Shown here: in pieces, positions 24,906-33,445 of the stretch
Position numbering within the stretch: the stretch's first letter is position 1
Layout: the number at the start of each line of letters is the position of its first letter
NCBI GenBank assembly: GCA_026627065.1
Contig: JAPNUO010000013.1
Coordinates: 1,564-40,940 of the forward strand
Origin: Bacillota bacterium
GTDB taxonomy: Bacteria; Bacillota; Sulfobacillia; Sulfobacillales; Sulfobacillaceae
Direction: 5' to 3'
DNA length: 39,377 nt
Translations under genes and position numbers: made by a program
Notes under the pieces: model-generated
The model's input: the letters and a program-made list of their open reading frames with translations, nothing else
Database searches by the model: none
Told to the model about the DNA's origin: nothing

Positions 24906-26042
24906 ATGATGCGTCGTAAAGCCATGGTATGGGGAGCAGGAATCTTGATTGCGGGAGGGGCCTTAGGCGTTGGTCCTATTCTCCCGGTGATGGCTGCCAG
25001 TCAACCGGTAACGACCATCACGTTGTACGATAGCGGTGACGTGAATATCGAAAATATGTGGCAGAATTATATGATCCCGCTCTTCGAGAAAGAGCACCCG
25101 ACGATCAAAGTTCACCTCATTTATTCCACGAGCGGCGCGAGCAATACCGACATTTATGATCGGATAGCCGCGGCGGAAGCTGCCCATAAGAATTCGGGAA
25201 TCGACATTATTGGCTCCAGCATCGCACCGGAGGCTGCGGAGGCCCATCTTTTAGAACCCGTGAGTCCTAAGGTGATTCCGAATGTCACCAAAGTCTCGCC
25301 GAGCTTTCTAAAGGCAGTGAATGACGAGGCGGTACCGTACCGAGGATCCTCCGTGGTGCTTGCTTATAACAGCGAGTTTGTCAAGTCGCCACCCAAGACT
25401 CTAATGGGACTCTTGCATTGGATCAAGACTCATCCTGGCAAATTCACGTACAACACGCCATCGAGCGGCGGATCGGGAGCAGGATTTGTCCAAGAAGTGG
25501 TGAATTATTATGTGCCGAAAAAGGACGAGCCGATTTTCGAAACCGAGTACAAACCTGCACTGGAAAGTACTTGGAAGAAGGGGTTATCTGTACTCAAAAG
25601 CCTCACGCCGTACATCTACCGTGATGGATTTTATCCGAACGGAAACGTCGCAGTTTTGCAATTACTGGCAAACAGCAGCATTTGGATGGCACCAGTGTGG
25701 TCCGATATGTCGACCAGTTACAAAAAAGAGCATCTCTTGCCACCTAGTATCAAACTGACGCAGTTAACACCCCCCATGAATGGGGGCCCGGCTTATGTGG
25801 GAATAGTGAAGAACTCACCTCATCTTAAACAGGATAACATTTTTGTGAATTGGTTGTTGACCCCTGCGGCTCAAACGATTGTGGTCAACGAAGTCGATGG
25901 CTATCCCGGCGTGGAATACAAATACGCTCCCCCGAAAGCCAAGCAAGTCTTTGGCTCAATCGCGGGCGATTCTTCCCCGTATTGGGATGCTCAATTTTCT
26001 ACGGACCTCAATGCCAAGTGGCAGGCAACAGTTGCCGGTTAG
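24906..26042 (+). CDS. ABC transporter substrate-binding protein (PotD/iron-type, family 1/6-like)
   Basis: 378 residues with a Sec signal (MMRRKAMVWGAGIL..., cleavage after PVMA before residue 31). The mature protein has the two-lobe cluster D layout: TITLYDSGDVN opens the first strand, RGSSVVLAYNSEFV is the hinge region seen in polyamine/iron binders, and FVNWLLTPAAQTIVVNE is near the C-terminus as in PotD-type proteins. The ligand is not evident; the linked phosphodiesterase and phosphatase suggest an organophosphate such as a glycerophosphodiester. AAGGAAGGA precedes the ATG. The next gene starts 199 bp later, after a stable stem-loop. Confidence 0.8.
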   Translation: MMRRKAMVWGAGILIAGGALGVGPILPVMAASQPVTTITLYDSGDVNIENMWQNYMIPLFEKEHPTIKVHLIYSTSGASNTDIYDRIAAAEAAHKNSGIDIIGSSIAPEAAEAHLLEPVSPKVIPNVTKVSPSFLKAVNDEAVPYRGSSVVLAYNSEFVKSPPKTLMGLLHWIKTHPGKFTYNTPSSGGSGAGFVQEVVNYYVPKKDEPIFETEYKPALESTWKKGLSVLKSLTPYIYRDGFYPNGNVAVLQLLANSSIWMAPVWSDMSTSYKKEHLLPPSIKLTQLTPPMNGGPAYVGIVKNSPHLKQDNIFVNWLLTPAAQTIVVNEVDGYPGVEYKYAPPKAKQVFGSIAGDSSPYWDAQFSTDLNAKWQATVAG

Positions 26043-26186
26043 CCCAAGAATCATCTTATCCCTCGCGGGGAGGCACTCGCAGGAATGAAAAACAGGGAGA
26101 GGTAGAGGTTAGGGCATCTAGATTTAGGTGGCAAACGCTACCGGCTGCGAAATCTGGTCTTGATTGAAAGACATTTTTTGACGCGA

Positions 26187-26226
26187 GGCAGCAGCATGGC
26201 AAAGCAGTTGAACCCGTGCTGCTGCC
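26187..26226 (+). other. 10-bp perfect stem-loop between binding-protein and permease genes
   Basis: GGCAGCAGCA (26187-26196) pairs perfectly with TGCTGCTGCC (26217-26226) across a 20-base loop. The right arm abuts the GGAGAGG ribosome binding site of the permease. No U tract follows, so it is more likely an mRNA processing/stability or translation-control element that sets a high binding-protein to permease ratio. The rest of 26043-26186 shows no gene. Confidence 0.6.
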
Positions 26227-26241
26227 GGAGAGGAACGAAGT

Positions 26242-27132
26242 ATGCGGCAGAAACCGTGGGTGGGTCTCTTGATGTCGTCAGGGCCGATGATCGTGATGAT
26301 TGTGTTCATTGGCCTTCCTATCGTGTTGGCCGTGGCATACTCCTTAGGGGACGTGCTCGGCTTAAATCGAGCGATTGCGGCAGTGGCTCAACACCAGGTC
26401 ATTGTGAAACACGGACTAACCTTGAAAGTCTATCGAGATTTATGGGCTAATGCAGGAATTCGTGCGGACATTGGCGCCACCTTGTGGGTTACGGTGGTCG
26501 CCGTGGCTGTTGTATTAGTGATTGCCTATGCGGTGTCCCTCTATTTGCGATTCAACCATAATCGCTTGGCCAAAGTCTTGTCGGCTATTTACTTAATCCC
26601 GTTATTTATTCCAGTCGTCATTGCGTCGTACGCGCTTGTGACGTTTTGGAATGCGGGAGGTTTTGTCGATGCCCTCATGGCCCATTTAGGGAGCCAGGGC
26701 TTTCCTGGCCTTTCCTATACCTTGACGGGAGTCGTGATTGCGCAGGTATGGGTGAACTTGCCGTTTGCCATTCTGATGCTCTCATCCGGTCTAACGGCTG
26801 TGCCCGATTCGCTCATTGAGGCAAGCCGCGATGTCGGATCCACCTTTTTGCGAAGCATTGTGCGGATCGTTCTCCCCCTCAATATTTTGCCGACTGTGAT
26901 CGTGCTAACGTTTACGGGGATCGGCATCCTCGGAAGTTTTACCATTCCCTATCTCATGGGACCAACGGCGCCACAAATGTTAGGGGTAGCAACCACGACC
27001 TATTACCAAGCCTTCAACGAACCCCAGCAAGCCCAAGCGTTGGCTGTTCTGACGTTTGTGTTAGCGGCTGGGATTGGGGTGATTTACGTGTGGGCTAATG
27101 TGCAGGCGAATCGAAGGGAGGGCATCAGTTGA
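26242..27132 (+). CDS. ABC transporter permease (PotB/UgpA-like)
   Basis: 296 residues with six predicted transmembrane helices. The first is at about 9-30 (GLLMSSGPMIVMIVFIGLPI), then a long extracytoplasmic loop, then five helices. The ATPase-contact EAA loop reads LIEASRDVGSTFLRSIVRIVLP. It forms half of the import channel. GGAGAGGAACG precedes the ATG, and its stop overlaps the TTG start of the second permease by 3 bp. Confidence 0.87.
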   Translation: MRQKPWVGLLMSSGPMIVMIVFIGLPIVLAVAYSLGDVLGLNRAIAAVAQHQVIVKHGLTLKVYRDLWANAGIRADIGATLWVTVVAVAVVLVIAYAVSLYLRFNHNRLAKVLSAIYLIPLFIPVVIASYALVTFWNAGGFVDALMAHLGSQGFPGLSYTLTGVVIAQVWVNLPFAILMLSSGLTAVPDSLIEASRDVGSTFLRSIVRIVLPLNILPTVIVLTFTGIGILGSFTIPYLMGPTAPQMLGVATTTYYQAFNEPQQAQALAVLTFVLAAGIGVIYVWANVQANRREGIS

Positions 27133-28028
27133 GTTCAAAAGCAAAGCCTTTTATACCCTTGGAAGAAGGCAAGAGACGAGAATTAATGCCATCTCTTAAG
27201 GAGATTCGTCTCGCATCAATCAGGCGTCCTGTGTCGCAGGCCATTGGCACACTTTTGATTGTAGGGTTCCTAATTTTTATTGTCGGTCCACTTGTCGTTT
27301 TGCTGACATGGGCATTTGCCAAGGAATGGTTTTATCCGGCGTTGATTCCTCAGGCCTGGACGTGGTCGTGGTGGCGGATCGTGCTCACAACTAGTCACCT
27401 TGGCCATTCTATTTTGTTAAGCTTTATCTTTGCTCCGGTTGTGACGACCTTGTCAGCTCTCATCTGTTTACCGGCAGCCTACGCGTTTGCCCGTTATTCC
27501 TTTCCGGGACGCCGGTGGTTCATGGTTTCGTTATTTGCCGCCAATGCCTTTCCCAAAATGGGACTGTATATGAGTATGGCTGGATTGCTCTTTGCCTTCA
27601 ATTTAATGGGGACCTTCTGGGGAGTCGTCATCGTTCAATTAATCAGTACGCTCGTCATTATGACATGGATTCCCTCGGCGGCGTTTCGGAGCGTACCGCG
27701 CGAATTAGAAGAAGCGGCACGAGACGTGGGTGCGCGTCCCTGGCAAGTCTTTTGGCGTGTTACGCTGCCTATCGCTTGGCCGGGAATTCTGGTAGGACTG
27801 ATTCTTGGATTCCTTGCGTCATTAGACGAAGCGCAAGGCACGTTTTTAGTGGGGATTCCCAACTACATTACGATGCCCGTCCAGATGTACACGTTAGTCG
27901 GTCACTATCCACAGCAGGCTGCCGCGGTCTTCGCGATCATTTTGACACTCCCCTCCGTGATTTTGTTGCTGTTAGTGAGGCGATACATTGTGGGAGGCAC
28001 GCTAGCAGCGGGATTTCGTATTCGATAG
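27129..28028 (+). CDS. ABC transporter permease (PotC/UgpE-like), TTG start
   Basis: 299 residues starting at TTG 27129, positioned behind GGGAGGG and overlapping the upstream stop as TTGA. A cytoplasmic N-terminal tail of about 35 residues is followed by six helices. The EAA loop reads LEEAARDVGARPWQVFWRVTLP. It is the second half of the channel. Thirteen bases separate it from the ATPase gene. Confidence 0.87.
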   Translation: MSSKAKPFIPLEEGKRRELMPSLKEIRLASIRRPVSQAIGTLLIVGFLIFIVGPLVVLLTWAFAKEWFYPALIPQAWTWSWWRIVLTTSHLGHSILLSFIFAPVVTTLSALICLPAAYAFARYSFPGRRWFMVSLFAANAFPKMGLYMSMAGLLFAFNLMGTFWGVVIVQLISTLVIMTWIPSAAFRSVPRELEEAARDVGARPWQVFWRVTLPIAWPGILVGLILGFLASLDEAQGTFLVGIPNYITMPVQMYTLVGHYPQQAAAVFAIILTLPSVILLLLVRRYIVGGTLAAGFRIR

Positions 28029-28041
28029 GAGGTGGGAAAGC

Positions 28042-29142
28042 ATGGCGACAGTGGAATTGCGGGGACTCACGCTACGAATTCAACAGAAAGCGATCGTGCA
28101 AAAGCTCAACCTGACTATACCGTCGGGCAAAATGTTTGCCTTACTCGGCCCGTCAGGGGGTGGGAAGACGACGACCTTACGGTTGATAGGCGGTTTCCTG
28201 CGGCCGTCAGAAGGGCAGGTCTTGATTGACGGTGAAGACGTGACTCAGCTAACACCCGAACGCCGCCCGACGTCCATGGTATTTCAGCAGTACGCGCTAT
28301 GGCCGCACATGACGGTGTGGCAGAACGTCGTGTATGGGCTTGTTTTACGGAAATTACCCAAAGCCGAGATGGAAGAACGGGTACACGAAGCGTTAACGAT
28401 GGTGGGGTTGACAGGCTATGAACGTGCGTATCCAGCACAATTATCGGGAGGCCAACAGCAACGAGTCGCGTTAGCTCGCTCACTGGTGTTACAACCCAAA
28501 GTGCTGTTGCTTGACGAACCCCTTAGTAATCTCGACGCCAAACTACGACTCCGGGTCCGAGAGGAAATTCGAGAGATTCAGCAACGGGTCGGTATTACCA
28601 CAGTCTTGGTGACGCATGACCAAGATGAGGCGTTATCGATTGCTGATCAAGTGGCTGTCCTCGCCGACGGACAGATTCAACAGGTGGGAACGCCGGATGT
28701 GCTCTATGATCACCCGCGCAACCAGTTCGTGGCGAACTTTGTCGGGACGATGAATTGGTTTGCTGGACGGAAGGATCACAATGGAGTCATGATTAGTGGT
28801 CGGATGATTCCAGTGGAAATGTCGTTACCCGTGAGTCTGACACAGCAAGAGTTGGTCATCGGGGTGCGCCCAGAAGATGTCTTATTGACCGACGATACCC
28901 GAGATCCTGAGGCGAGAGTCAGTCGGATAGTGTCTCGGGGTCACTTTCAGGAAGTCGTGTTAACTTCCACTATTGGTGACATTCATGTCTTCACAACCTA
29001 CCGGAAAACGTACGAAGCCCCGATCCATTTTCGTTTTGCTCGTTGCCACCTGTTTACGCCGGAAGGCGAGGCGGTTGTGGAAAGGAGCAATGCAGCGGTG
29101 AATGCGTTGAACTTCCGTGGAAATGGTGTAGTGGTTCAGTAG
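28042..29142 (+). CDS. ABC transporter ATP-binding protein (PotA/UgpC-like, CUT1/MOI family)
   Basis: 366 residues. Walker A GPSGGGKTT lies at 36-44, Q-loop MVFQQYALWPHMTVWQNV, signature LSGGQQQRVALARSL, Walker B VLLLDEPLSNLD and H-loop VTHDQDEAL. Residues from about 240 onward form a TOBE domain (VGTMNWFAGR, LVIGVRPEDVLL), as in regulated ATPases for glycerol-phosphate, polyamine and iron import. AGGAGGTGGG is a near-ideal ribosome binding site. It completes the transporter of this operon. Confidence 0.92.
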   Translation: MATVELRGLTLRIQQKAIVQKLNLTIPSGKMFALLGPSGGGKTTTLRLIGGFLRPSEGQVLIDGEDVTQLTPERRPTSMVFQQYALWPHMTVWQNVVYGLVLRKLPKAEMEERVHEALTMVGLTGYERAYPAQLSGGQQQRVALARSLVLQPKVLLLDEPLSNLDAKLRLRVREEIREIQQRVGITTVLVTHDQDEALSIADQVAVLADGQIQQVGTPDVLYDHPRNQFVANFVGTMNWFAGRKDHNGVMISGRMIPVEMSLPVSLTQQELVIGVRPEDVLLTDDTRDPEARVSRIVSRGHFQEVVLTSTIGDIHVFTTYRKTYEAPIHFRFARCHLFTPEGEAVVERSNAAVNALNFRGNGVVVQ

Positions 29143-29267
29143 TCCCAGGAAACTTATTGCGGCTGCGGATTTCGGTCACTTTAAAGGGTGCGATGTCCGA
29201 CCATCACGAGAGGGAATGTCTACTAGCAGTATAATATTTTCATCGATAGGAAGAAGGATGACAGATC

Positions 29268-29954
29268 ATGACAGTCGCAATTGCCCATCGTGGAAATGCG
29301 AAACAGGCCATAGAAAACACCCTAGAGGCTTTTGCGGCAGCTGTCGCCGCAGGTGCTGACTGGATTGAGCTGGATGTGCAGGCCACCCGTGATGGACGGG
29401 CGATCATCTTGCATGATGAGACATTCGAGCGGCTTTGGCATTGGCCGTATCCAGTGAATGCCGTGACATGGCAAGAAGTTGCTGATCATTTTCATGGGCA
29501 AATTCCCTTGTTCGACACAGTGCTTGAACACGTCTCATTGCCTTTAATGGTAGATTTCAAACAGGAGGCAGCTGCCCCTGCCATTGTCGCTGCGATTGAA
29601 AGGGCGAAAGCCTGGGACCGCTGTCTCATTGTCACGGGAAATATAGCTGGGCTTCGGCGCGTCCAAAGCCTGGCACCCCAGAGCGCTCGCGGTTTGACGT
29701 GGACTGCGCTCGATCCTCCCGAGATGACCTTATTGCGCTCTCTTGATCTTCAATATTTCAATCCCTACTGGGCGTTAGTCACTGCCTCTTTGGTGGAGGC
29801 GTTACATCGCCACCATTATGGCGTCTCGACATGGACGGTCGATGACCCGACCGCCATGGCCACGTTAGCCAAACTTGGGGTGGACGCCATTGTCAGCAAC
29901 GATATTACCCGGTTAGTGTCCGCCTTACACTCCTCATCGGATCCTCTATCCTAA
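29268..29954 (+). CDS. Glycerophosphodiester phosphodiesterase (UgpQ/GDPD family)
   Basis: 228 residues of a GDPD TIM barrel with all diagnostic catalytic residues: AHRG (6-9), ENT (16-18), ELD with Glu34 and Asp36, and HDE with His49. The small GDPD insertion is short, as in cytosolic UgpQ rather than secreted GlpQ, and there is no signal peptide. It hydrolyses glycerophosphodiesters to sn-glycerol-3-phosphate and an alcohol in the cytoplasm. Position 125 bp behind a PotA/UgpC-like ATPase mirrors the ugpBAECQ logic, in which the imported diester is cut inside the cell. AGGAAGAAGGA precedes the ATG. Confidence 0.9.
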   Translation: MTVAIAHRGNAKQAIENTLEAFAAAVAAGADWIELDVQATRDGRAIILHDETFERLWHWPYPVNAVTWQEVADHFHGQIPLFDTVLEHVSLPLMVDFKQEAAAPAIVAAIERAKAWDRCLIVTGNIAGLRRVQSLAPQSARGLTWTALDPPEMTLLRSLDLQYFNPYWALVTASLVEALHRHHYGVSTWTVDDPTAMATLAKLGVDAIVSNDITRLVSALHSSSDPLS

Positions 29955-30430
29955 TGGCGTTGCATTAGCACAGCCCGTGGCAAGAAATCCTCATACGCCC
30001 GGTTCTCCTCCCGCGGTGTCAACAGGCGAACCTTGGGCCGCATATTACCAGCCCGCTTCCGTGACCAGCACGCACGCCATTCCGGGCCCTCTGCAACCGG
30101 TCCGGAATGGCGTCTGCACGGGTTCGCTATCGGCATACGTGAGCCGTATTTGTTCCCGGATGACTCGCGAGTGAAGCGGACGGCTGTGCGTTCGTTGCGA
30201 CAAGTCGGGACGATTCTCGTCGGTTAGAGAGCGGGGGAAGAGGCCGTGAGGCGGACATCGGTCAAACATTCGTGGTGGTTTTATTTGCCATGTCCTACCT
30301 CCTCACGAGATCGCGCATTAAAGAATCGATCTACTAGTTTCTCCTCGATGCCCCCTCCGAGTGACCTCGTTCTTCCGTCAGTCATCGCGTCCCGGGATCC
30401 GACGGATTTTATCACAGAGCCAAGCACTTT
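29955..30430. other. 476-bp region without a recognisable gene; contains a 12-bp perfect hairpin
   Basis: No convincing coding sequence is seen. A GC-rich minus-strand frame at 29951-30136 could be a decayed gene tail, but I do not recognise it. ACGCCATTCCGG (30074-30085) pairs perfectly with CCGGAATGGCGT (30102-30113) around 16 bases. It has no U tract and could be a transposon relic or a Rho-type or processing signal after the phosphodiesterase gene. Composition changes from GC-rich to AT-rich near 30400, where the promoter of the next gene starts. Confidence 0.35.
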
Positions 30431-30460
30431 TTGACACCGATATTAATTCTTGGTTATCTT
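30431..30460 (+). promoter_or_regulatory. Promoter and second CACCGATATTAAT motif upstream of the IMPase gene
   Basis: TTGACA (30431-30436), an 18-bp spacer and TATCTT (30455-30460) form a plausible sigma-A promoter. The 13-bp motif CACCGATATTAAT (30435-30447), identical to the copy at 24855, starts inside the -35 box, which is where a repressor would block RNA polymerase. Confidence 0.5.
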
Positions 30461-30546
30461 GAAAGGGAAGATATCTCGCTTCTCCAATCATCGAAATGAG
30501 CGTGACATGTAATTCTTTGATTAAAGATAGGAAGGATTGCTTATTT

Positions 30547-31380
30547 ATGAGTCAACGAGATGTGACTGCTGAAGCCCGAGCATATCGACTAGTTCAGGAA
30601 CTTGGCGAATGGGCCGCTGTAACGATGCAGTCGGGCATTCGCGCTTCGTTACATGCTAGTCAGAAGCGTGAGCCCTCAGATTGGGTCACAGAAATTGATA
30701 TTGCGATAGAAGACGAAGTGCGTCGTCAAGTTACTATCAATTTTCCAGATCACCATATAATCGGTGAGGAAAGAGGGGCGTCAGGTCCAGCAAATTCCAA
30801 CTACGTATGGTATGTTGATCCTATTGACGGAACCAATAATTTTGCACATCGCATTCCGTGGAACAGTTTTAGTATCGCACTGATGTGGAAAAACAAACCA
30901 GTTGTGGGAGCGGTGGTCTGCCCGTATACAAAAGAATCGTTTGTTGCGTGGATGGGTCACGGAGCCTACCTTAATGGCGAGCATCTTGAGATGCCATCCG
31001 CGGTCCCTTGGCCAGGTAGCCTTGTAATGACCGAATTGGAGAATGCAACATGGTGGCCAGGCTTAATCGATGTCGTCCTGTGGCTCGCTAGTCAGGAGAT
31101 AACGCTACGGATCATGGGGTCGAGCGCATTATCGTTAATTCAACTCGCATGTGGTCGTGTCCAGGGGGTAATATTGGGCAAAGCATCGCCTATTGATACG
31201 GCAGCAGCAATATTAGTGACGAAAGAAGTCGGATTTAGTATAAAAACGGAATCAATGTCACCCGAAGGATTACCACAAGGGGTCTTGGTTGCAGCCCATC
31301 CAACGCAAATTGAACTGTTTGCGGATCAGGTTTTCCGGTATGTGCGAGAAGGCAAGAATCGTCGTGAGAAATCTAACTAA
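30547..31380 (+). CDS. Inositol monophosphatase-family phosphatase (SuhB/IMPase-like)
   Basis: 277 residues from the ATG at 30547, behind AGGAAGG; an in-frame ATG at 30496 is less likely. The Li+-sensitive phosphatase metal motifs are all present: DWVTEID (45-51), Glu74 in GEE, DPIDGTNNFAH (91-101), and Asp217 in PIDTAAA at the position of the usual WDxAA, followed by GSSAL at 191-195 in the substrate region. It removes phosphate from inositol-1-P, glycerol-P or a similar compound with Mg2+. The common upstream motif links it to the phosphodiester importer. It is visibly richer in A+T than the genes before it. Confidence 0.85.
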   Translation: MSQRDVTAEARAYRLVQELGEWAAVTMQSGIRASLHASQKREPSDWVTEIDIAIEDEVRRQVTINFPDHHIIGEERGASGPANSNYVWYVDPIDGTNNFAHRIPWNSFSIALMWKNKPVVGAVVCPYTKESFVAWMGHGAYLNGEHLEMPSAVPWPGSLVMTELENATWWPGLIDVVLWLASQEITLRIMGSSALSLIQLACGRVQGVILGKASPIDTAAAILVTKEVGFSIKTESMSPEGLPQGVLVAAHPTQIELFADQVFRYVREGKNRREKSN

Positions 31381-32327
31381 TAATCTCATGTATGTGAAAT
31401 ACCGATTGTTTGCTCAACGTGAGGTGTTCTAACATTGTGTTGAACTGATGCCTAGGAGCCCGTATAAGTATTCGGCAGGAACTCCTGGATGGCTCGCGAA
31501 TTCTTCAGTTATGAGTACAAAGCGCTTTCATCACGGCACCTCGCCCACCCAACTCTTCTTGGTGTGTCAACACCAGCGTACTTTTGACATGCTGGCACCA
31601 ATTGGAAAGTGACCCACCTCCTCATCCAGTTATCCTTTAGGGGAGAGCGGCGGCGCCCAGCCCGCCTGTGACCGGCGCACGTGAAAGCGCCTACTCCGGC
31701 CTCGCCGCCTTCTCAGTAAAACACCCTCGCTCACGTCAGAACCTCTGCCCTCCCCACCGTCTACGTGGGGAGTATTTTACGCTTACGGATGCACAGCGGC
31801 CTCATCGGCGTCGGCAAACGCGCCGGCGACCGGCAGGTCGTATCGCAAGGCCCCGTCCTCAGCGTAATCCGCTCCTAAGCATACGCAGCCAACGCCCAGG
31901 GGCGGAACACTTTGGCGATCCTCACTCAGGCGCGTTGATCGCGGGCCGGCCGAAACTGTCGTCCGGACGGCGGCCCTGCCTGAGCAGTATTGCGACGTCA
32001 GCGAGGGTCAGCCGCTCCGCGACGCGAGACCGCAGCGTTTTCCCGGCCAAGATGTCCCACAGCAGGAGCAAGATCCGCTCGCGGGGAGATACCCAGCACT
32101 AGCGACGATCCCAAGTCATTAGGGGATTCACGCGAGACACCACGCCGAGTTCTTCGGCGAGCTATCGGAACAGCGCCGTCGAGCCCACCGCGCGGCTGGG
32201 GGTTCAATCATCGCCATCGTCATCATAGAGACGATTCGATATCAGCTCGCCCATTTCATTCGCGAAATATACTGTCCATTAACTAATAGAAATTGGCAAA
32301 ATGTAGGTTAGGAATACGTGTTTTCTG
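31381..32327. other. 947-bp intergenic region, probably degraded mobile DNA
   Basis: No gene is supported. The open frames here (for example 31668-32102) are Arg/Pro-rich and look like translations of non-coding GC-rich DNA. Around 31565-31625 the sequence TGTCAA...TTGACA followed by ATTGGAAAGTGACCCACC resembles the subterminal repeats of IS21-family elements. CTCCCCAC/GTGGGGAG (31750-31757 and 31765-31772) forms an 8-bp hairpin followed by TATTTTA, a weak plus-strand terminator candidate. From about 32220 the DNA becomes AT-rich, continuous in style with the glycosyltransferase gene. Confidence 0.4.
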
Positions 32328-33263
32328 TTATTTAGAGTAACGGCGACTATACGAAAATAGTTCAGACAATCGTCGATAAGTTGAACTTCCGAAATGAGAA
32401 GCCAGAAAACCCAAGAAAATATGTTTTTGGTGAGACAATCGCCACGCATTTCGCATGGCCTCGCGTCCTAACTTCATGTGTCCCTGTTTCACCAAAAGAT
32501 CTCCAGCATACCAACACCAATCAGCTCCCCTTTTCGGACTATACACGGCATAGCCATCTAAGTGTTTTTTCACAATTTTCCAAACAGAAATCGGATCACG
32601 ACGACTATTGACGCCATTGGGAGAAAAATAGCTCAACACCGTAGGCCTAGGGACAAATGCCCACTCCCAGTCTTTGGCAATACGCAATGCAAGATCCCAG
32701 TCTTCCAGGTACGTTAAATCTTCATCAAATCCCCCCACTTGTTGGATCACATCTCGAAACACTACCATTGCGGTAGTATCAACGATATTCCCTTTCAATA
32801 GCCGTGGATAGATAACTCCGAATAAACAACTACCCTCTTCTACCTCTTCTAATTCAGGCCAATATTTTTTGATAGTGGAATCGGAATCCATGAAAACAAC
32901 CTGTGAATAACATGCTCCGACAGTGTTGACTGCATTTCGAGCTTCCAAAAGCGTTGATACTTGCTGTGATAATTTGTCCGGAAGCCATTCGTCATCACTA
33001 TCTTGAAAAGCAATTATTTCGCCTTTAGCATACCGAATTCCCACGTTTCGTGCGTAAGCCGGCCCATAGTTTCGCTCCAACGCAACGACCCGTAGTTTTG
33101 GACAATTAAATAGTTGTAGAACGTTTCTTGTATCATCGGTGGAACCGTCGTCGACCACTATCAATTCCCAATCACTAAAATTTTGGCGAAAAATACTAGT
33201 GATGGCCCGCGGTAAGACGTGGGCTCGGTTGTACGTAGGTAAGACAATACTGACGAGTGACAT
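32328..33263 (-). CDS. GT2 family glycosyltransferase
   Basis: 311 residues with the GT-A fold signatures: VSIVLPTYNRAHVLPRAI (4-21), DDGS (38-41) for nucleotide binding, ARNVGIRYAKGEIIAFQDSDDEW (71-93, with the DxD-like metal motif at 88-91) and a later YLEDWDLALRIA block as in rhamnosyl/cell-surface transferases. There is no signal peptide or membrane anchor, so it should act at the cytoplasmic face on a lipid- or protein-linked acceptor. GGAGGA precedes the ATG. The gene is clearly AT-richer than its surroundings and stands alone between degraded DNA and IS110 elements, consistent with horizontal transfer. Confidence 0.85.
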   Translation of the reverse strand: MSLVSIVLPTYNRAHVLPRAITSIFRQNFSDWELIVVDDGSTDDTRNVLQLFNCPKLRVVALERNYGPAYARNVGIRYAKGEIIAFQDSDDEWLPDKLSQQVSTLLEARNAVNTVGACYSQVVFMDSDSTIKKYWPELEEVEEGSCLFGVIYPRLLKGNIVDTTAMVVFRDVIQQVGGFDEDLTYLEDWDLALRIAKDWEWAFVPRPTVLSYFSPNGVNSRRDPISVWKIVKKHLDGYAVYSPKRGADWCWYAGDLLVKQGHMKLGREAMRNAWRLSHQKHIFLGFLASHFGSSTYRRLSELFSYSRRYSK

Positions 33264-33387
33264 CTATTCTGTCCTCCTACCTCAATGTTTTGTCCTGTTT
33301 CTTAACCCTTTCACAATCTTTCAAGGTATTTTGCTTCGGTTCCCTCTCGAACGATCTTTCACTACCGTGACCACATAAGCGAACCCT

Positions 33388-33404
33388 ACCCTGTCTCACA
33401 GGGT
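33388..33404. repeat. 7-bp hairpin at the IS110 element A boundary
   Basis: ACCCTGT-CTC-ACAGGGT is a perfect stem with a 3-base loop between the glycosyltransferase promoter and the end of the first IS110 transposase gene. It may lie at the right end of that element; there is no U tract. Confidence 0.35.
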
Positions 33405-33445
33405 CGAGGCCCGACCAATCCTTTGTTCCGCGTGACGTACGGGAG

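Noticed and set aside
31668..32102. 144-codon frame in the degraded region
   Set aside because: Arg/Pro/Ser-rich, no ribosome binding site and no similarity I recognise; overlapping frames on both strands look equally random.
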